Assembly: GCA_963813345.1 (NCBI GenBank)
Contig: CAWEYR010000012.1
Location: forward strand, 1 to 64,000
Length of the DNA: 64,000 nt
Reading direction: 5' to 3'
Source: CAWDDA01 sp963813345
Lineage (GTDB): Bacteria; Acidobacteriota; Blastocatellia; RBC074
Under the pieces are notes generated by a model, which saw only the letters and a list, made by a program, of their open reading frames with translations, searched no databases and was not told where the DNA came from. Shown here in pieces: positions 32,389-41,433 of the stretch. Positions within the stretch are counted from its first letter, which is position 1, and the number at the start of each line of letters is the position of its first letter. The position numbers and the translations under genes were made by a program.

Positions 32389-32631
32389 AAGGTACGTTGT
32401 ACCGCCTTTTAGGCGGAACCGTGGCATTCGCGCGTTTCGGATTTCACGCTCGCCAAGGGTGAAAGGCTTGCACGGTGGCAATCGCGCGGCACTCGCATTT
32501 CACGCTTCCGCCTGAAGGTGCACGGTGGCAATCGCGCGACTCGAATTTCACGATTACGCTTGAAGGGTGCACGGTGGCAATCGCGCGACTCGCATTTCAC
32601 GCTTCCGCCTGAAGGCGGTACAACGTACCTT
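32389..32631. repeat. Family B element B3 with internal tandem repeat
   Basis: Outer arms aaggtacgttgtaccgcc (32389-32406) and ggcggtacaacgtacctt (32614-32631) are perfect complements. Between them lie about four tandem units of some 50 bases, each built as (tgca)cggtggcaatcgcgcgactc then gcatttcacgcttccgcctg: a diverged one from about 32418 and three closer ones starting near 32472, 32519 and 32569. The element fills the gap between two convergent stop codons. Confidence 0.88.
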
Positions 32632-32634
32632 AAT

Positions 32635-33627
32635 TCATTCCACGATCTTCAATCCTATCTGCTGCGCACTGACGATCGAACGCTTGAATTCTGCGGCGCT
32701 TTGATGACGCTGGCGTGGCTCCTTCTCGAGCGCTCTCATGATTTCGGCCTGCAAGAGCACATTCACGTCAGGATTCTGTGGACGAATTGATGCCGGACGT
32801 TCTGCGAGCAGCTTCGAGGCGAAATCGCCAGTACGTCGCGCATTGAACGGTACCTTTCCCGCAAACATTTCGTAAGCGATCACACCCAGAGTGTAGATAT
32901 CCGATCTCAGGTCGACTTCTTCTCCACGAAACTGTTCCGGGCTCATGTAACTCACACTCAGGGGAAGAATCCCTCTGCCTTGCAATGCTCGTGTCGTCCC
33001 TGGAACAAATCTGCGGCCGATAGCGATACGCGCAAAACTGAAATCTACAATTTTTAGCTGAGGCGGCGTCGCACCCTGCTCGGAGAGAAGAATTATACTT
33101 TCAGGTTTGAGATCGCGATGAACGATACCGGCCTGGTGAGCGGCATTCAGGCCGTCTGCGATCGCTGAAAGAAGTGCGATGCACTCGACGACTGGAATCT
33201 TTCCCGAATGCCTCAGCTCGTCGCGCAGCGTCCGGCCTTCAACGAACTCCGAAACGATGTAATAGCTCGCGTCGCTGAGGACACCGTGCCCGAAGATGGC
33301 GCCAAGGTTCGGGTGTTTCAGCCTGGTCGCAAAATCGACTTCACGCTTGAAACGATCCTGGGCTCTCGGGTCGGCCATTGCGCTCGATCGAAAAACCTTG
33401 ACGGCTACTTCTTTGCCGTGTTCACGGTCGTGCGCTGAGAACACCGCTCCCATGGTCCCCTGATTGACCAGACGTTCAAGCTGGTAACGCGAATCGATAA
33501 GAAAGGGGATGAAGTCGATGTTTACCAGCTCAACAAAGCAGTCCGAACAGAATTGAATGTTTGAGCTGTAGCATCGCTTGCACGAAACGCAAGCTCGGAC
33601 GTTGGTGTCCAGTTCGTTGCTCGCCAT
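32635..33627 (-). CDS. Serine/threonine protein kinase with N-terminal zinc ribbon and altered metal-binding residues
   Basis: 330 residues. The N-terminus has ACVSCKRCYSSNIQFCSDC, a probable zinc ribbon. The kinase domain starts at YQLERLVNQGTMGAVFSAHD (glycine loop) with KEVAVKVF (ATP lysine). The catalytic loop is IVHRDLKPESIILL, with Ser where PKN2-type kinases have the Mg-binding Asn, and the DFG motif reads IVDFSFARI. YMSPEQFRGEEVDLRSDIYT and EMFAGKVPF complete a Hanks-type domain. There is no transmembrane or sensor domain, so it is cytosolic. HRD and DF aspartates are kept, so weak or Mn-dependent activity is possible; a pseudokinase is the alternative. Overlaps no neighbour; its stop abuts element B3. 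Confidence 0.88.
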   Translation of the reverse strand: MASNELDTNVRACVSCKRCYSSNIQFCSDCFVELVNIDFIPFLIDSRYQLERLVNQGTMGAVFSAHDREHGKEVAVKVFRSSAMADPRAQDRFKREVDFATRLKHPNLGAIFGHGVLSDASYYIVSEFVEGRTLRDELRHSGKIPVVECIALLSAIADGLNAAHQAGIVHRDLKPESIILLSEQGATPPQLKIVDFSFARIAIGRRFVPGTTRALQGRGILPLSVSYMSPEQFRGEEVDLRSDIYTLGVIAYEMFAGKVPFNARRTGDFASKLLAERPASIRPQNPDVNVLLQAEIMRALEKEPRQRHQSAAEFKRSIVSAQQIGLKIVE

Positions 33628-33638
33628 CCAGGGTTACC

Positions 33639-33662
33639 TCTTGATACAACGTACCTGGTACC
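33639..33662. repeat. Family B partial element B4
   Basis: tgatacaacgtacctggtac, a half family B arm just upstream of the kinase start and touching the stop of the oxidoreductase gene. Confidence 0.5.
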
Positions 33663-34952
33663 TACTCCGCTGTCACTTCAAGCCGGACATGTTTGTCTGC
33701 CGATCGATTTGCTGTGAGACAACTGATTGCCGAGCGCATTGCTTTCTCGGGACCTACACGTACCGGCTTTCCGGTTCTGACCGAGGAACAGAACTCGGCA
33801 ATCTCGTTCTTATAGGCGAGCGATCGTTCGGCGTCAGGCTGAGCGCCGGCATTGACCGTGCGGCCCGGCGAGTCGGCAGGCCGCGTCGCAGAGGCGTCGG
33901 CGACCGGATCAGCAGACTGACGCGAAACTTCGACGCGCGTAGTCGCCGCTTCTCCTTCCTGAAACAGATATGCTTCCACCTCGTTCTTCAGGATAAGCGT
34001 GCCCTTCGTGCCCATGAACATTTCGTAGGCTCCGTCAAAAGCATTCGACTCGATCGAAGAGAAGGTTGCAGTGCGGCCGCCCGGGTATTCAAATGTGGAA
34101 TAAATATGATCAAAGACTTCTCGACCGTCATTGAAGCGCGATATGCCTCCGGTGGTGTACACAGAATGCGGAGCGGAATCAAAAAACCAGTTCGTAGCGG
34201 TCACCTGATGGCTTCCCAGTTCCGCGATGAGACCTTCAGAATAGCGTTTGTAAAGTCTCCAGTTGACCAGATGCTCCCAGTCAGGATATCCCCATCTGCT
34301 CGGATCAAAGTTCGCTGACGGCGGGTCTTCCTTGCGCCGCCAGTTTCCGTTGCGATGCCATGCGAGCCGCGCACAGTAAACATCGCCAAGCTGCCCGGCC
34401 TTGATGATGTTCTCGTAAGCTGCCTGGTAAATCGGATTGTAATATCGCTGATATCCGATCTCGAGAATCCGCTTGTTGCGCCGCATCGCATCAATCATCT
34501 TTGAGCATTCTTCCTCGCTCTTGGCCATCATCTTTTCACAGAGAACATGCTTGCCGGCATCGAGGCATCCGACTGCGATCTCTGCGTGAGTCCAGAGAGG
34601 TGTTGCAATGATCACGGCTTCGATGTCTTCCTTACTCAGCATCTCACGCCAGTCATCGTACTCTTTGGGCTGAGCCCAGCCGGCTTTGACCATACTGTCG
34701 GAAACCGACTTACGGCGTTTGGGATTGATGTCACAGAGCGCCTTCAAGTCAATAAACTCCTTCTGACATTGCGCCACCAGGCCTCTGCCCATACCTCCGG
34801 TGCCGATGACGGCCAGCCTTCACCGGACCTCCTCGAATCGGTCCGCGAGCTGCCGCTGCCACGCCGAGAGCGATCAGTGCCGGTGATCCCGCGACCACCT
34901 TCAAGAAATTCCGTCGCCCCTGCTCCTTCATCTCATCTGTAAGGTTCATCAC
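33662..34952 (-). CDS. Gfo/Idh/MocA family oxidoreductase, Tat-exported (one frame break)
   Basis: From 34952 (GTG/ATG pair): EQGRRNFLKVVAGSPALIAL is a twin-arginine signal. A break near 34,815 separates it from the body, GMGRGLVAQCQKEFIDLKAL, the NAD(P) fold, followed by IIATPLWTHAEIAVGCLDAG and KHVLCEKMMAKSEEECSKMI, where EK is the family's catalytic lysine region. YQRYYNPIYQAAYENI and GLIAELGSHQVTATNWFF close the C-terminal sheet domain. Members of this type act on sugars or inositols; the substrate is unknown. The stop-start distance to the DoxX gene is zero (34952/34953), so they are one operon with ApbE. Confidence 0.87.
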
Positions 34953-35531
34953 TTATACCTCGACCTTGGTATGTTGTACCGGCGTATGTTGTACCGGCTT
35001 TAGCCGGAATCTTCTCCCCAGGGCCCTATCCAACCCCGCAATCTCTCCCGTATTGAATGTCAGCAGCACTACTACCGCTGCAGCTTCAATCAATGTCTTA
35101 TTCACAATGAGGTAAGCTCCTTCACTCCCCGGAACCTGAGTTCCTGCAAGAGGAATCGCCACGAGATAGAAGAGCGAAAGTAGAACTAACGCGGCAACGC
35201 AACCCCACTTTGTTACAAAGCCCAGGATCAGAGAGAGCCCGATCAGTATGAGAACGATCTTGACCGTATTGTCTATCCACGGCGTCCACCCGGCCTCGAC
35301 GACGCGGTGCGCGAGAGCAGCGAAAGGTCCGGTGGCTGCTCGAAGATAACCGCTCGAACTCCACCGCGCTATCGGTGCGCCGTCTGCACTCCAGCCAGGA
35401 AGTGCCAGCTTGTAATAGCCTTCGTAAAGAAAGTGCCAGCCGATCAGCGTTCGTAACGCGATGAGCGCGATCTGTTGCCAGGAAGATAGGACGAGCGGAC
35501 CAGGTCTACTCTGCTCCAAGATCGACCTCAC
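34953..35531 (-). CDS. DoxX family membrane protein with repeat-derived tail
   Basis: Four membrane segments: ALIALRTLIGWHFLYEGYYK, VKIVLILIGLSLILGFV, CVAALVLLSLFYLVAIPL and LIEAAAVVVLLTF. GWHFLYEGYYKL is the DoxX opening. The open frame reaches 35690, but that part overlaps apbE, so I place the start at GTG 35531 (TTG 35519 is equally possible). The last residues, LKPVQHTPVQHTKVEV, are translated from two tandem family B arms (B5), so the C-terminus is a recent addition. DoxX proteins link to quinone or sulphur redox chemistry; the pairing with ApbE and an oxidoreductase suggests a periplasmic redox group. Confidence 0.8.
   Translation of the reverse strand: MRSILEQSRPGPLVLSSWQQIALIALRTLIGWHFLYEGYYKLALPGWSADGAPIARWSSSGYLRAATGPFAALAHRVVEAGWTPWIDNTVKIVLILIGLSLILGFVTKWGCVAALVLLSLFYLVAIPLAGTQVPGSEGAYLIVNKTLIEAAAVVVLLTFNTGEIAGLDRALGRRFRLKPVQHTPVQHTKVEV
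34966..35010. repeat. Family B partial element B5
   Basis: Two tandem half-arms (tatgttgtaccgg twice) followed by ctttagccggaatc. It forms the 3' end of the doxX-like reading frame. Confidence 0.7.
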
Positions 35532-36540
35532 AGTTTTGATTATCCCCAACCAGAATCGGACGATCGGATCCGTTCTCAAGCATGATTGCCAATATATCCT
35601 TATGAGTTTCGCAGTACCGCTCGGCGAGCTCTCGCCCTCCAATAAAGAATGCAGTCGCGAGAGCATCGGCCGTTGCAGCAGATTGAGCAATTACCGTCAC
35701 TCCCAGTACGCCATCTGCAGGGTAGCCGGTGCGCGGATCAATGATGTGACCGTAGCGCTTCCCCTCGGCTTCGAAAAACTGCTCTTCGCTTCCACTCATC
35801 GCCAGAGCACAATTCCGCAATTTTACTGTTCCAAGGCGGCTACTCTTGTCTCTCGGATCTCTGATGCCGATCGTCCAGCCTCGACCACCTGGCGCCCCGC
35901 TGCCAAGCGCCAGCATGCTCGACGATCCGGCACTCAGCAACGCGGTTCGCGCATTGGTTTTCAGAAGCAATGCAGCACGATCGAGCGCATAGCCTTTGCC
36001 GATGCTGCCGAAGTTGATCTCCGTTCCACTCGTCGCGAAGGAGATGCTTTGTGATTCAACATCAAGGATGAGCCTTTCGGTCCCTACAACTGAAAGCGCA
36101 TTCTCGATCTCGACTGCACCTGGCATCCGTCCCTGTCGTCTAAGGAATCCCCAGCAGCGGCTCAAGGGGCCTGAAGTGATATCAAAGCAGCCTTCGGTTT
36201 CGCGATGGAGCTCAACACATTGAAGGATCAGATTGAAGAGTGACGACTCGAGGCGAATCGGTTTCCGACTGACATCGTCTTCGAGTCGCGCTTGCCGATT
36301 GATTGCTGAAACTTCGCTCGTCTCACGAAAGACCGAGAGTTGCTGTTCGAGCCGTTCGACTTCATCGAGGGCGAGTTGAGCGGCCTTGACACCTGCGTCA
36401 CCTCCGAAAATTCCTGCCGGCAGCGTGACCTCAAAGCGGCAGGCCATCGCCGCACGACTGACGTGCAGCCAATACCCTTCGACCGGCACGCGTGGAACCG
36501 GTGGTACTGTCAGAAACTGTCTTCGGTCGATATCTGGCAT
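35506..36540 (-). CDS. apbE: FAD:protein FMN transferase
   Basis: Flavinyltransferase that attaches FMN to threonines of partner redox proteins in the periplasm, using Mg. Start at ATG 36540 (MPDIDRRQFLTVPPVPRVP, a possible twin-arginine-like segment); the frame is open to 36576 but that part is element D1. Signatures: CRFEVTLPAGIFGGDA, DEVERLEQQLSVFRETSEVS, INFGSIGKGYALDRAALLL, ALLSAGSSSMLALGS and YGHIIDPRTGYPADGVLGVT with the catalytic Asp/Thr region of ApbE. The end overlaps the DoxX start. No Rnf, Nqr or NosR target is in the window. Confidence 0.9.
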   Translation of the reverse strand: MPDIDRRQFLTVPPVPRVPVEGYWLHVSRAAMACRFEVTLPAGIFGGDAGVKAAQLALDEVERLEQQLSVFRETSEVSAINRQARLEDDVSRKPIRLESSLFNLILQCVELHRETEGCFDITSGPLSRCWGFLRRQGRMPGAVEIENALSVVGTERLILDVESQSISFATSGTEINFGSIGKGYALDRAALLLKTNARTALLSAGSSSMLALGSGAPGGRGWTIGIRDPRDKSSRLGTVKLRNCALAMSGSEEQFFEAEGKRYGHIIDPRTGYPADGVLGVTVIAQSAATADALATAFFIGGRELAERYCETHKDILAIMLENGSDRPILVGDNQNCEVDLGAE

Positions 36541-36571
36541 ACCGATTGCGCTGCAGAAGCAGCGTTTTGAA

Positions 36572-36810
36572 GTCACCGCGGAGCGGTACGAGAACCGCTA
36601 GCCAGGGGTTGAGTCTTCCGAAAGCCCCGGATCCGATTCCATTGACAATCGCATCACCGGAGGGATGCGAGTAAAGATCCGACGAAGGCTTCAACATATC
36701 GCTTCTCGCATCCCTTTCGGGATCGGCAACATCCGTTTGTCACAAGGCAACCAGTGGCGTTTCGAAGGCTAATGACCTGGCTACGTCTTCGACGACCTGC
36801 GAGGAGCGAA
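36572..36810. repeat. Composite palindromic element family D, copy D1 (diverged)
   Basis: Matches D2 (50239-50472) along its length: accgcggagcggt, then tagccaggggttgagtcttc, a central ggagggatgcgag / ctcgcatccc pair, and a distal arm near 36770-36810. More diverged than D2. Both copies sit right upstream of a minus-strand start codon. Nothing else is seen in the 270 bases before the tRNA. Confidence 0.72.
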
Positions 36811-36849
36811 ATCGACATCGTGGTCGCGAGTTACCAGGAATTTTACAAT

Positions 36850-36923
<74 letters not shown>

Positions 36924-36952
36924 GAGTTGAGAGAGTGATATTATCACGGAAG

Positions 36953-37375
36953 TCAGGGGTTAGACGAAACTGCAAGAATCGAAGGCCGGCCTTTATGCTG
37001 CGCACACCTCTCGCCCGCGGGAACCTTGCGTTTACAAGGCGTACCTTTGAGCGTGCGGGCTCCGCATTGCACTTTTTCAGCCTTCGCAATTGGCGATCGT
37101 TCAGTTTGCGCGCGGTCACTCGAGACTTGACGTGGGCGTTCAACGATTGTATTAACAGCCGATACGTCAGGACGCGAAGACCAGCTTTTTCCCCAGATCA
37201 CGAAGACAACGATCATCGCGACTGGGACAACTGCGAATCCAACGATCATCCGTCTGTATCCTCCGACCCGCGCAACGCATTCTGCGCAGAGGTATGGATG
37301 ATGCCACCAGGGTTTCGCGGCCTGTTCGTTACCACATTCAGCGCAGAAATTCGAACGATAGAAAAGGCTGAGCAT
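36953..37375 (-). CDS. Small zinc-ribbon membrane protein, function unknown
   Basis: About 140 residues, not a family I can name. N-terminal ribbon FCAECGNEQAAKPWWHHPYL then CAECVARVGG (two C-x2-C pairs), one membrane helix MIVGFAVVPVAMIVVFVIWG (residues about 45-64), a charged linker, and a C-terminal motif CGARTLKGTPCKRKV...CAQHKG, a C-x8-C-x9-C-x2-H cluster seen in small nucleic-acid-associated zinc proteins. Intact. Its start is 8 bases from the divergent amidohydrolase start, so each gene's leader lies inside the other. The C-terminal metal site would face the periplasm or the cytosol depending on topology. Confidence 0.72.
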   Translation of the reverse strand: MLSLFYRSNFCAECGNEQAAKPWWHHPYLCAECVARVGGYRRMIVGFAVVPVAMIVVFVIWGKSWSSRPDVSAVNTIVERPRQVSSDRAQTERSPIAKAEKVQCGARTLKGTPCKRKVPAGERCAQHKGRPSILAVSSNP

Positions 37376-37382
37376 CACATAT

Positions 37383-38676
37383 ATGAAAACACTTGTGCGA
37401 CTATTTGCAATCCTTCTCGTTTCTTCTCTTGCCAGTGTGATCGCATTCTCGCAAACCGCGCCAACCGCTCAAACAACGCGTACCGCGGTCAAGACTGGCC
37501 GCGTGCTCGACGTGCGAACGGGGGCATACATTGAACAGGCTGTGATCCTTATCGAAGATGGCCGCATCGTGTCGGTCGGGCGGAATGTAGCGATTCCCGC
37601 TTCCGCTACTGTAGTTGACCTCAGCGGAATGACCGTGTTGCCCGGGTTGATCGACTGTCACACGCATCTGACGTTTGATCCCGGAGGATTCGGGTATTCA
37701 TCTTTGGGCGTTTCGGTGCCTCGCGAAGCTCTGAGGGGCGCAAAGAATGCGCGTCTTACGCTCGAAGCTGGTTTCACCACTGTGCGCAATGTCGGTTCCC
37801 ACGGCTACACGCGATATCGCGTTGCGTGACGCGATCGATGCGGGCGATGTTCCCGGGCCCCGGATCATTGCGTCCGGACCGTCGCTTGGAATCACGGGTG
37901 GTCATTGCGATGAGAATCTTCTGGCACCTGAGTTTCACTTCAAGAGCGAAGGTGTTGCCGACGGCGTGAGCAATGTCATGCAGAAGACGCGCGAAGTGAT
38001 TAAGTACGGAGCGGGTGTTGTAAAGTTCTGCGCAACCGGAGGCGTGCTTTCAATGGGCGATGATCCAAAGGCATCACAATACACGCTTGAAGAGATGAAG
38101 GCTATCGTCAGTGAAGCGCACCGTCTCGGCAGAAAGGTCGCTGCACACGCTCACGGCGGAGATGGCATCAAGCTTGCCCTTGAGGCAGGTGTCGATTCAA
38201 TTGAGCACGGAACGTACATCGATGAAGACGCCGTCAAATTGATGAAAGCGAAGGGTGCGTTCCTTGTTCCGACGATTTACCTGACAGAATGGTTCATGGC
38301 GAACTATCAGACTCTGGGAATCCCGGCACCGATCATCGGCAAGGCAAAAGAAGTTATGCCTGCCATGCAGAAAAACATCTCGAAAGCTTTTTCGCTCGGC
38401 GTTCCGGTTGCCTTTGGAACAGACTCGGCGGTCTATCCGCATGGTCTCAACGCGCGAGAGTTCGGCGTCTATGTAAAGTTTGGAATGACTCCGATCGAAG
38501 CAATTCGCACATCAACAATCAATGCATCAAAACTTCTCGGCTGGGAAGATCGAGCAGGTGCAATTGAGGCTGGAAAATTCGCCGACCTCATCGCCGTCGA
38601 AGGGGACCCGCTCAAAGACATCACTGAACTTGAAAGAGTGAAGAAGGTGATCAAAGGCGGAAAGGTTGTGAAGTAG
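37383..38676 (+). CDS. Secreted amidohydrolase family protein (one frame break)
   Basis: ATG 37383 with signal peptide LFAILLVSSLASVIAFS. GLIDCHTHLTFDPGG holds the HxH metal pair; after a break near 37,795, VVKFCATGGVLSMGDDPKAS gives the carbamylated-lysine region, then KVAAHAHGGDGIKLALEAGV and SIEHGTYIDEDAVKLMKAKG with the two metal histidines, VAFGTDSAVYPHG with the catalytic Asp, and the closing AGAIEAGKFADLIAVEGDPL. This is the imidazolonepropionase/Xaa-Pro-dipeptidase-like branch of metal-dependent hydrolases, often peptidases when secreted. The exact substrate cannot be read from the sequence. Confidence 0.88.
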
Positions 38677-38805
38677 ATTAACCACTTGAAGAGCATCGGT
38701 CAAGAGCCACGAAGCAACACAGAAGCGAGCCTCTTAATGTAGATTCGCTATTCCGTCTTTTTGCCGTGTCTCTAGACCGTGTACTTCCGTGGTTATCCTG
38801 TGTGG

Positions 38806-40879
38806 TCACATCCCTGCTGCGCGCTCGAGGTGAGCCGCAAACTGCTCGAGCACTCGCACAACTACCTGAACCTGTGCTGTTGCTTCCTGCCAGTTCTTTT
38901 CTTCGAGAGCTTCGCGTACACCCGGTATCGTTTTAACACCGTAGCCAGTGTAGAAACCTGGAGCATAGATCTGGTGTCTGAACCACGGCCTCCTGGGCAG
39001 ACCAGTCTGCTCGGTCAACTTGCGTTCGGATTGAATCAACATCTGATTGAGCGCCTTCCTGTCAGAGGGCTTCTTCATGCGCCCGTATTTCTCAGCGCTC
39101 GCCCGCACCTTCTCTGCTGCCGCGCGCAGAGGTTTGAGGTCGACGCCTTCGCTCGGCATTCTTTCAAGCTCACTTACAAACCCAAGGATGGCATCCGCGG
39201 AATTGGTGAATTCGAACGGCAGGACATCGGCATCTGCCAATCGATAAACAGCAATCGCCGCAGCCTGCGCGAGCGCGCGGCCGTGCTCAAATGTGCCGTC
39301 GGAAAAGCGGGTATACCAGGCATATGAATCGTAGATCGAGTGATACACTCCGCCTCCACCTTCGCCTCCAAAGCCAAGATTCAGTGACGCAATGCCGAGA
39401 TGATCGATGAATGCAGTGTAGTCGGAACCCGAACCAAGCGAGCCAATTCGAACATCCGGTCTCTCTGGATTCTCGGGCCGGTTCGCGGCTTCCCGCCGGT
39501 CCGGTCGAGACGATTGCGCGCGACGTGCTTTCATTGCGTCATAGAGTGACTTGCCATCCTTGTTCACAGATCGTGCGACGTCGTTTATGAAGCGCTCGAG
39601 AGAATGCGATCCGCCCGCGTTGAGTACGCCTTTGCCATTGCTGTCTGAGTTGATATAAGCCACTGCCTTCTCTTTTAGCTCAGCAGCGTGTTGCTCAACC
39701 CACTCCGTTGATCCGAGAAGGCCGGGCTCTTCACCATCCCATCCTGCAAAGATGATCGTCCTTTTCGGTCGCCAGCCTTTTTTCAGGAGCTCACCGAATG
39801 CGCGCGCTTCCTCGAGCACCGCTGCCATGCCGCTCACCGGATCAGAAGCCCCATTCACCCAGGCATCGTGATGATTGCCGCGAATCACCCACTCATCGGG
39901 AAAATCGGTGCCCTTTGATCTTACCAATCGCATTGTAGAGCGTGTGTGTACTCCAGTCCGATTCGACCTTGAGCCGCACAACCGCAGGTCCAGGCCCCAC
40001 GTGATAGGTAATCGGGAGCGCGCCGCGCCACGCTTCCGGCACTACAGGTCCACGAATGGATTTCAGAAGTGGCAGGGCATCACCGTATGAAATTGGAAGC
40101 ACTGGAATCTTGAGAATCGTCTTCGCCTCGTCTCGCGAAATGCGCCTCGCTCCCTTTACAGAACCCCATCCGGGCGTCAGTGGGTCTCCAGGATGAATGG
40201 GCATGTCCATGACGCTGCCGCGTTGCACGCCGTGTTGAGGACGATAGGGTCCTTCGGGAAAAACATCTCCCTGAAAAAATCCGTCATCGCGAGGATCAGA
40301 ATAGATGATGCAGCCGATCGCGCCGCGCTCGTATGCCACCTTCGGCTTGATGCCGCGCCAGCTTTGCCCGTATCGCGCGATGACGATCTTGCCGCGCACA
40401 TCGACGCCGAGCTTCTCGAGTTGTTCGTAGTCTCCGGGAATACCGTAATTGACATAGACGAGCGGCCCGGTGACATCGCCGTCACCGGAGTATGCATTGT
40501 ATGTCGGCAGTTGTTTCGCATCACCGGAATCAGGGTCTTCAGGTATCGCCGGTTCTTTGAGCTGAGCCTTGTATGACGTCGGAGCGATGAGCTCGACGAT
40601 GCGTTCCTTCGGCGTCGGGAAGAGAACGTCGAACTCTTCGATCGATGCATCGAGTCCCCACTCTGCAAAACGATCCCGTATCCATTGAGCATTTCGCTTG
40701 CTCGCTTCTGAACCGATTGCGTGCGGCTCAGCAGAGAGCAAACGAATGTACTCGCCGATACGTTCCGGTTGCGGCGTCGATCGCAACGTCTCTTCGATCT
40801 GTGCAGTGGTCAGATCGGCGATGCGAAGAGGAGAGAGTGTGAGAATCAGAGTAAGAGTTGATGCAATTAGCGTGCGCAT
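38806..40879 (-). CDS. M28 family metallopeptidase, glutamate carboxypeptidase II-like (one frame break)
   Basis: About 690 residues over two frames that switch near 39,920. A signal peptide starts at 40879 (MRTLIASTLTLILTLSPL). Then comes the first part of the peptidase domain, a protease-associated insert (GPLVYVNYGIPGDYEQLEKL, GKIVIARYGQSWRG), and the co-catalytic two-zinc centre: VIRGNHHDAWVNGASDPVSG (His, Asp), IFAGWDGEEPGLLGSTEW (Glu pair), GSGSDYTAFIDHLGI (Asp) and GVYHSIYDSYAW (His). A helical dimerisation domain ends the protein. This is the PSMA/folate hydrolase layout, a carboxypeptidase acting on C-terminal acidic or other residues outside the cytoplasm. Confidence 0.9.
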
Positions 40880-40914
40880 GTCGTCGTCCTCAGTGGTCTA
40901 CGAGAAGAATTTTC

Positions 40915-40943
40915 TTGACACATGTCCTTAACATGACTATAAG
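40915..40943 (+). promoter_or_regulatory. Consensus sigma-70 promoter with overlapping operator-like dyads
   Basis: -35 ttgaca (40915-40920), 17-base spacer, -10 tataag (40938-40943). The spacer holds a dyad, catgt-cctta-acatg (40921-40935), and a second perfect dyad, tacata-ttg-tatgta (40945-40959), covers the expected start point. Placement suggests repressor binding. It faces the 22-residue lysine-rich gene 75 bases downstream. Confidence 0.75.
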
Positions 40944-41033
40944 CTACATATTGTATGTACATCGCTCAAGGCTACAAGAATTAACCAAACACTGCATCTT
41001 GTGGTCAGGCAACCAAAGAGAAAGGAGAAACAT

Positions 41034-41102
41034 ATGCCAGCCAAGAAAGCTGCGAAGAAACCTGCGAAGAAGGCCGCGAAAAAGTCAGCCAAGAAGAAAT
41101 AG
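41034..41102 (+). CDS. 22-residue lysine/alanine/proline-rich peptide, histone H1-tail-like
   Basis: Too short for routine gene calling, but well supported: a near-consensus promoter at 40915-40943, Shine-Dalgarno aaaggag 6 bases before ATG 41034, and a clean product MPAKKAAKKPAKKAAKKSAK plus two more lysines. Repeated AKK and PAKK blocks match the tails of histone H1-like proteins (Hc1, AlgP, mycobacterial HU tails). It should be strongly cationic (12 Lys of 22) and bind DNA or RNA. Downstream are a GC-rich hairpin (41109-41134) and a terminator at 41158-41186. Alternatively the locus is a small RNA in which this reading frame is incidental, but repetitive AAG/AAA use and the ribosome site argue for translation. 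Confidence 0.68.
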   Translation: MPAKKAAKKPAKKAAKKSAKKK

Positions 41103-41157
41103 TTGCAGGGCCGCGCTCGATACGCGAGACGCGGCAGTCTATTTTGGGGCTATTAAG

Positions 41158-41186
41158 ATAGGGGTGGGAAACCACCCCTGTTTTGT
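41158..41186. terminator. Bidirectional intrinsic terminator
   Basis: Stem aggggtgg / ccacccct with a gaaa tetraloop, followed by gttttgtt on the plus strand and preceded by a ttaa-rich run on the other side. It lies between the convergent 22- and 60-residue genes and can end both transcripts. Confidence 0.82.
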
Positions 41187-41201
41187 TGTGCGCACTCTTC
41201 A

Positions 41202-41384
41202 TCACGAACCAAACCGCCTTCGCCGCAACCTCGCCAGATCATCCTGAAGCGACTTCGATGATGTTGATGACGATGCGCTCTTCTTCTTGCTCGAACTCTT
41301 CTTCGCGGAAACCGCTTTCTTTCTTGTGACGCTCTTCTTCGAACTCTTCTTCGAGCTCTTGTGAGCGCTCCCTTTCTTTGCCAT
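41202..41384 (-). CDS. 60-residue lysine/serine-rich histone-like protein
   Basis: ATG 41384 follows aaggagag by 7 bases. The product begins MAKKGSAHKSSKKSSKKSV, continues with RKK and SSKKKSASSST blocks, and ends in a short amphipathic segment LQDDLARLRRRRFGS. Strongly basic and low in complexity, so likely disordered and nucleic-acid-binding. The LQDDLARL end, which could form a helix, is a feature the 22-residue neighbour lacks. Convergent with that gene and sharing its terminator. No known family assigned; Hc1/AlgP-type histone-like proteins are the nearest by composition. Confidence 0.75.
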   Translation of the reverse strand: MAKKGSAHKSSKKSSKKSVTRKKAVSAKKSSSKKKSASSSTSSKSLQDDLARLRRRRFGS

Positions 41385-41433
41385 AGCATCTCTCCTTCAG
41401 TTGAATATTGATGTGAGCCGCGACATTCTAGCA

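Noticed and set aside
32418..32614. Repeated units that could be taken for a CRISPR array
   Set aside because: The units are contiguous tandem repeats of about 50 bases with no unique spacers, lie inside palindrome B3, and no cas gene is near.
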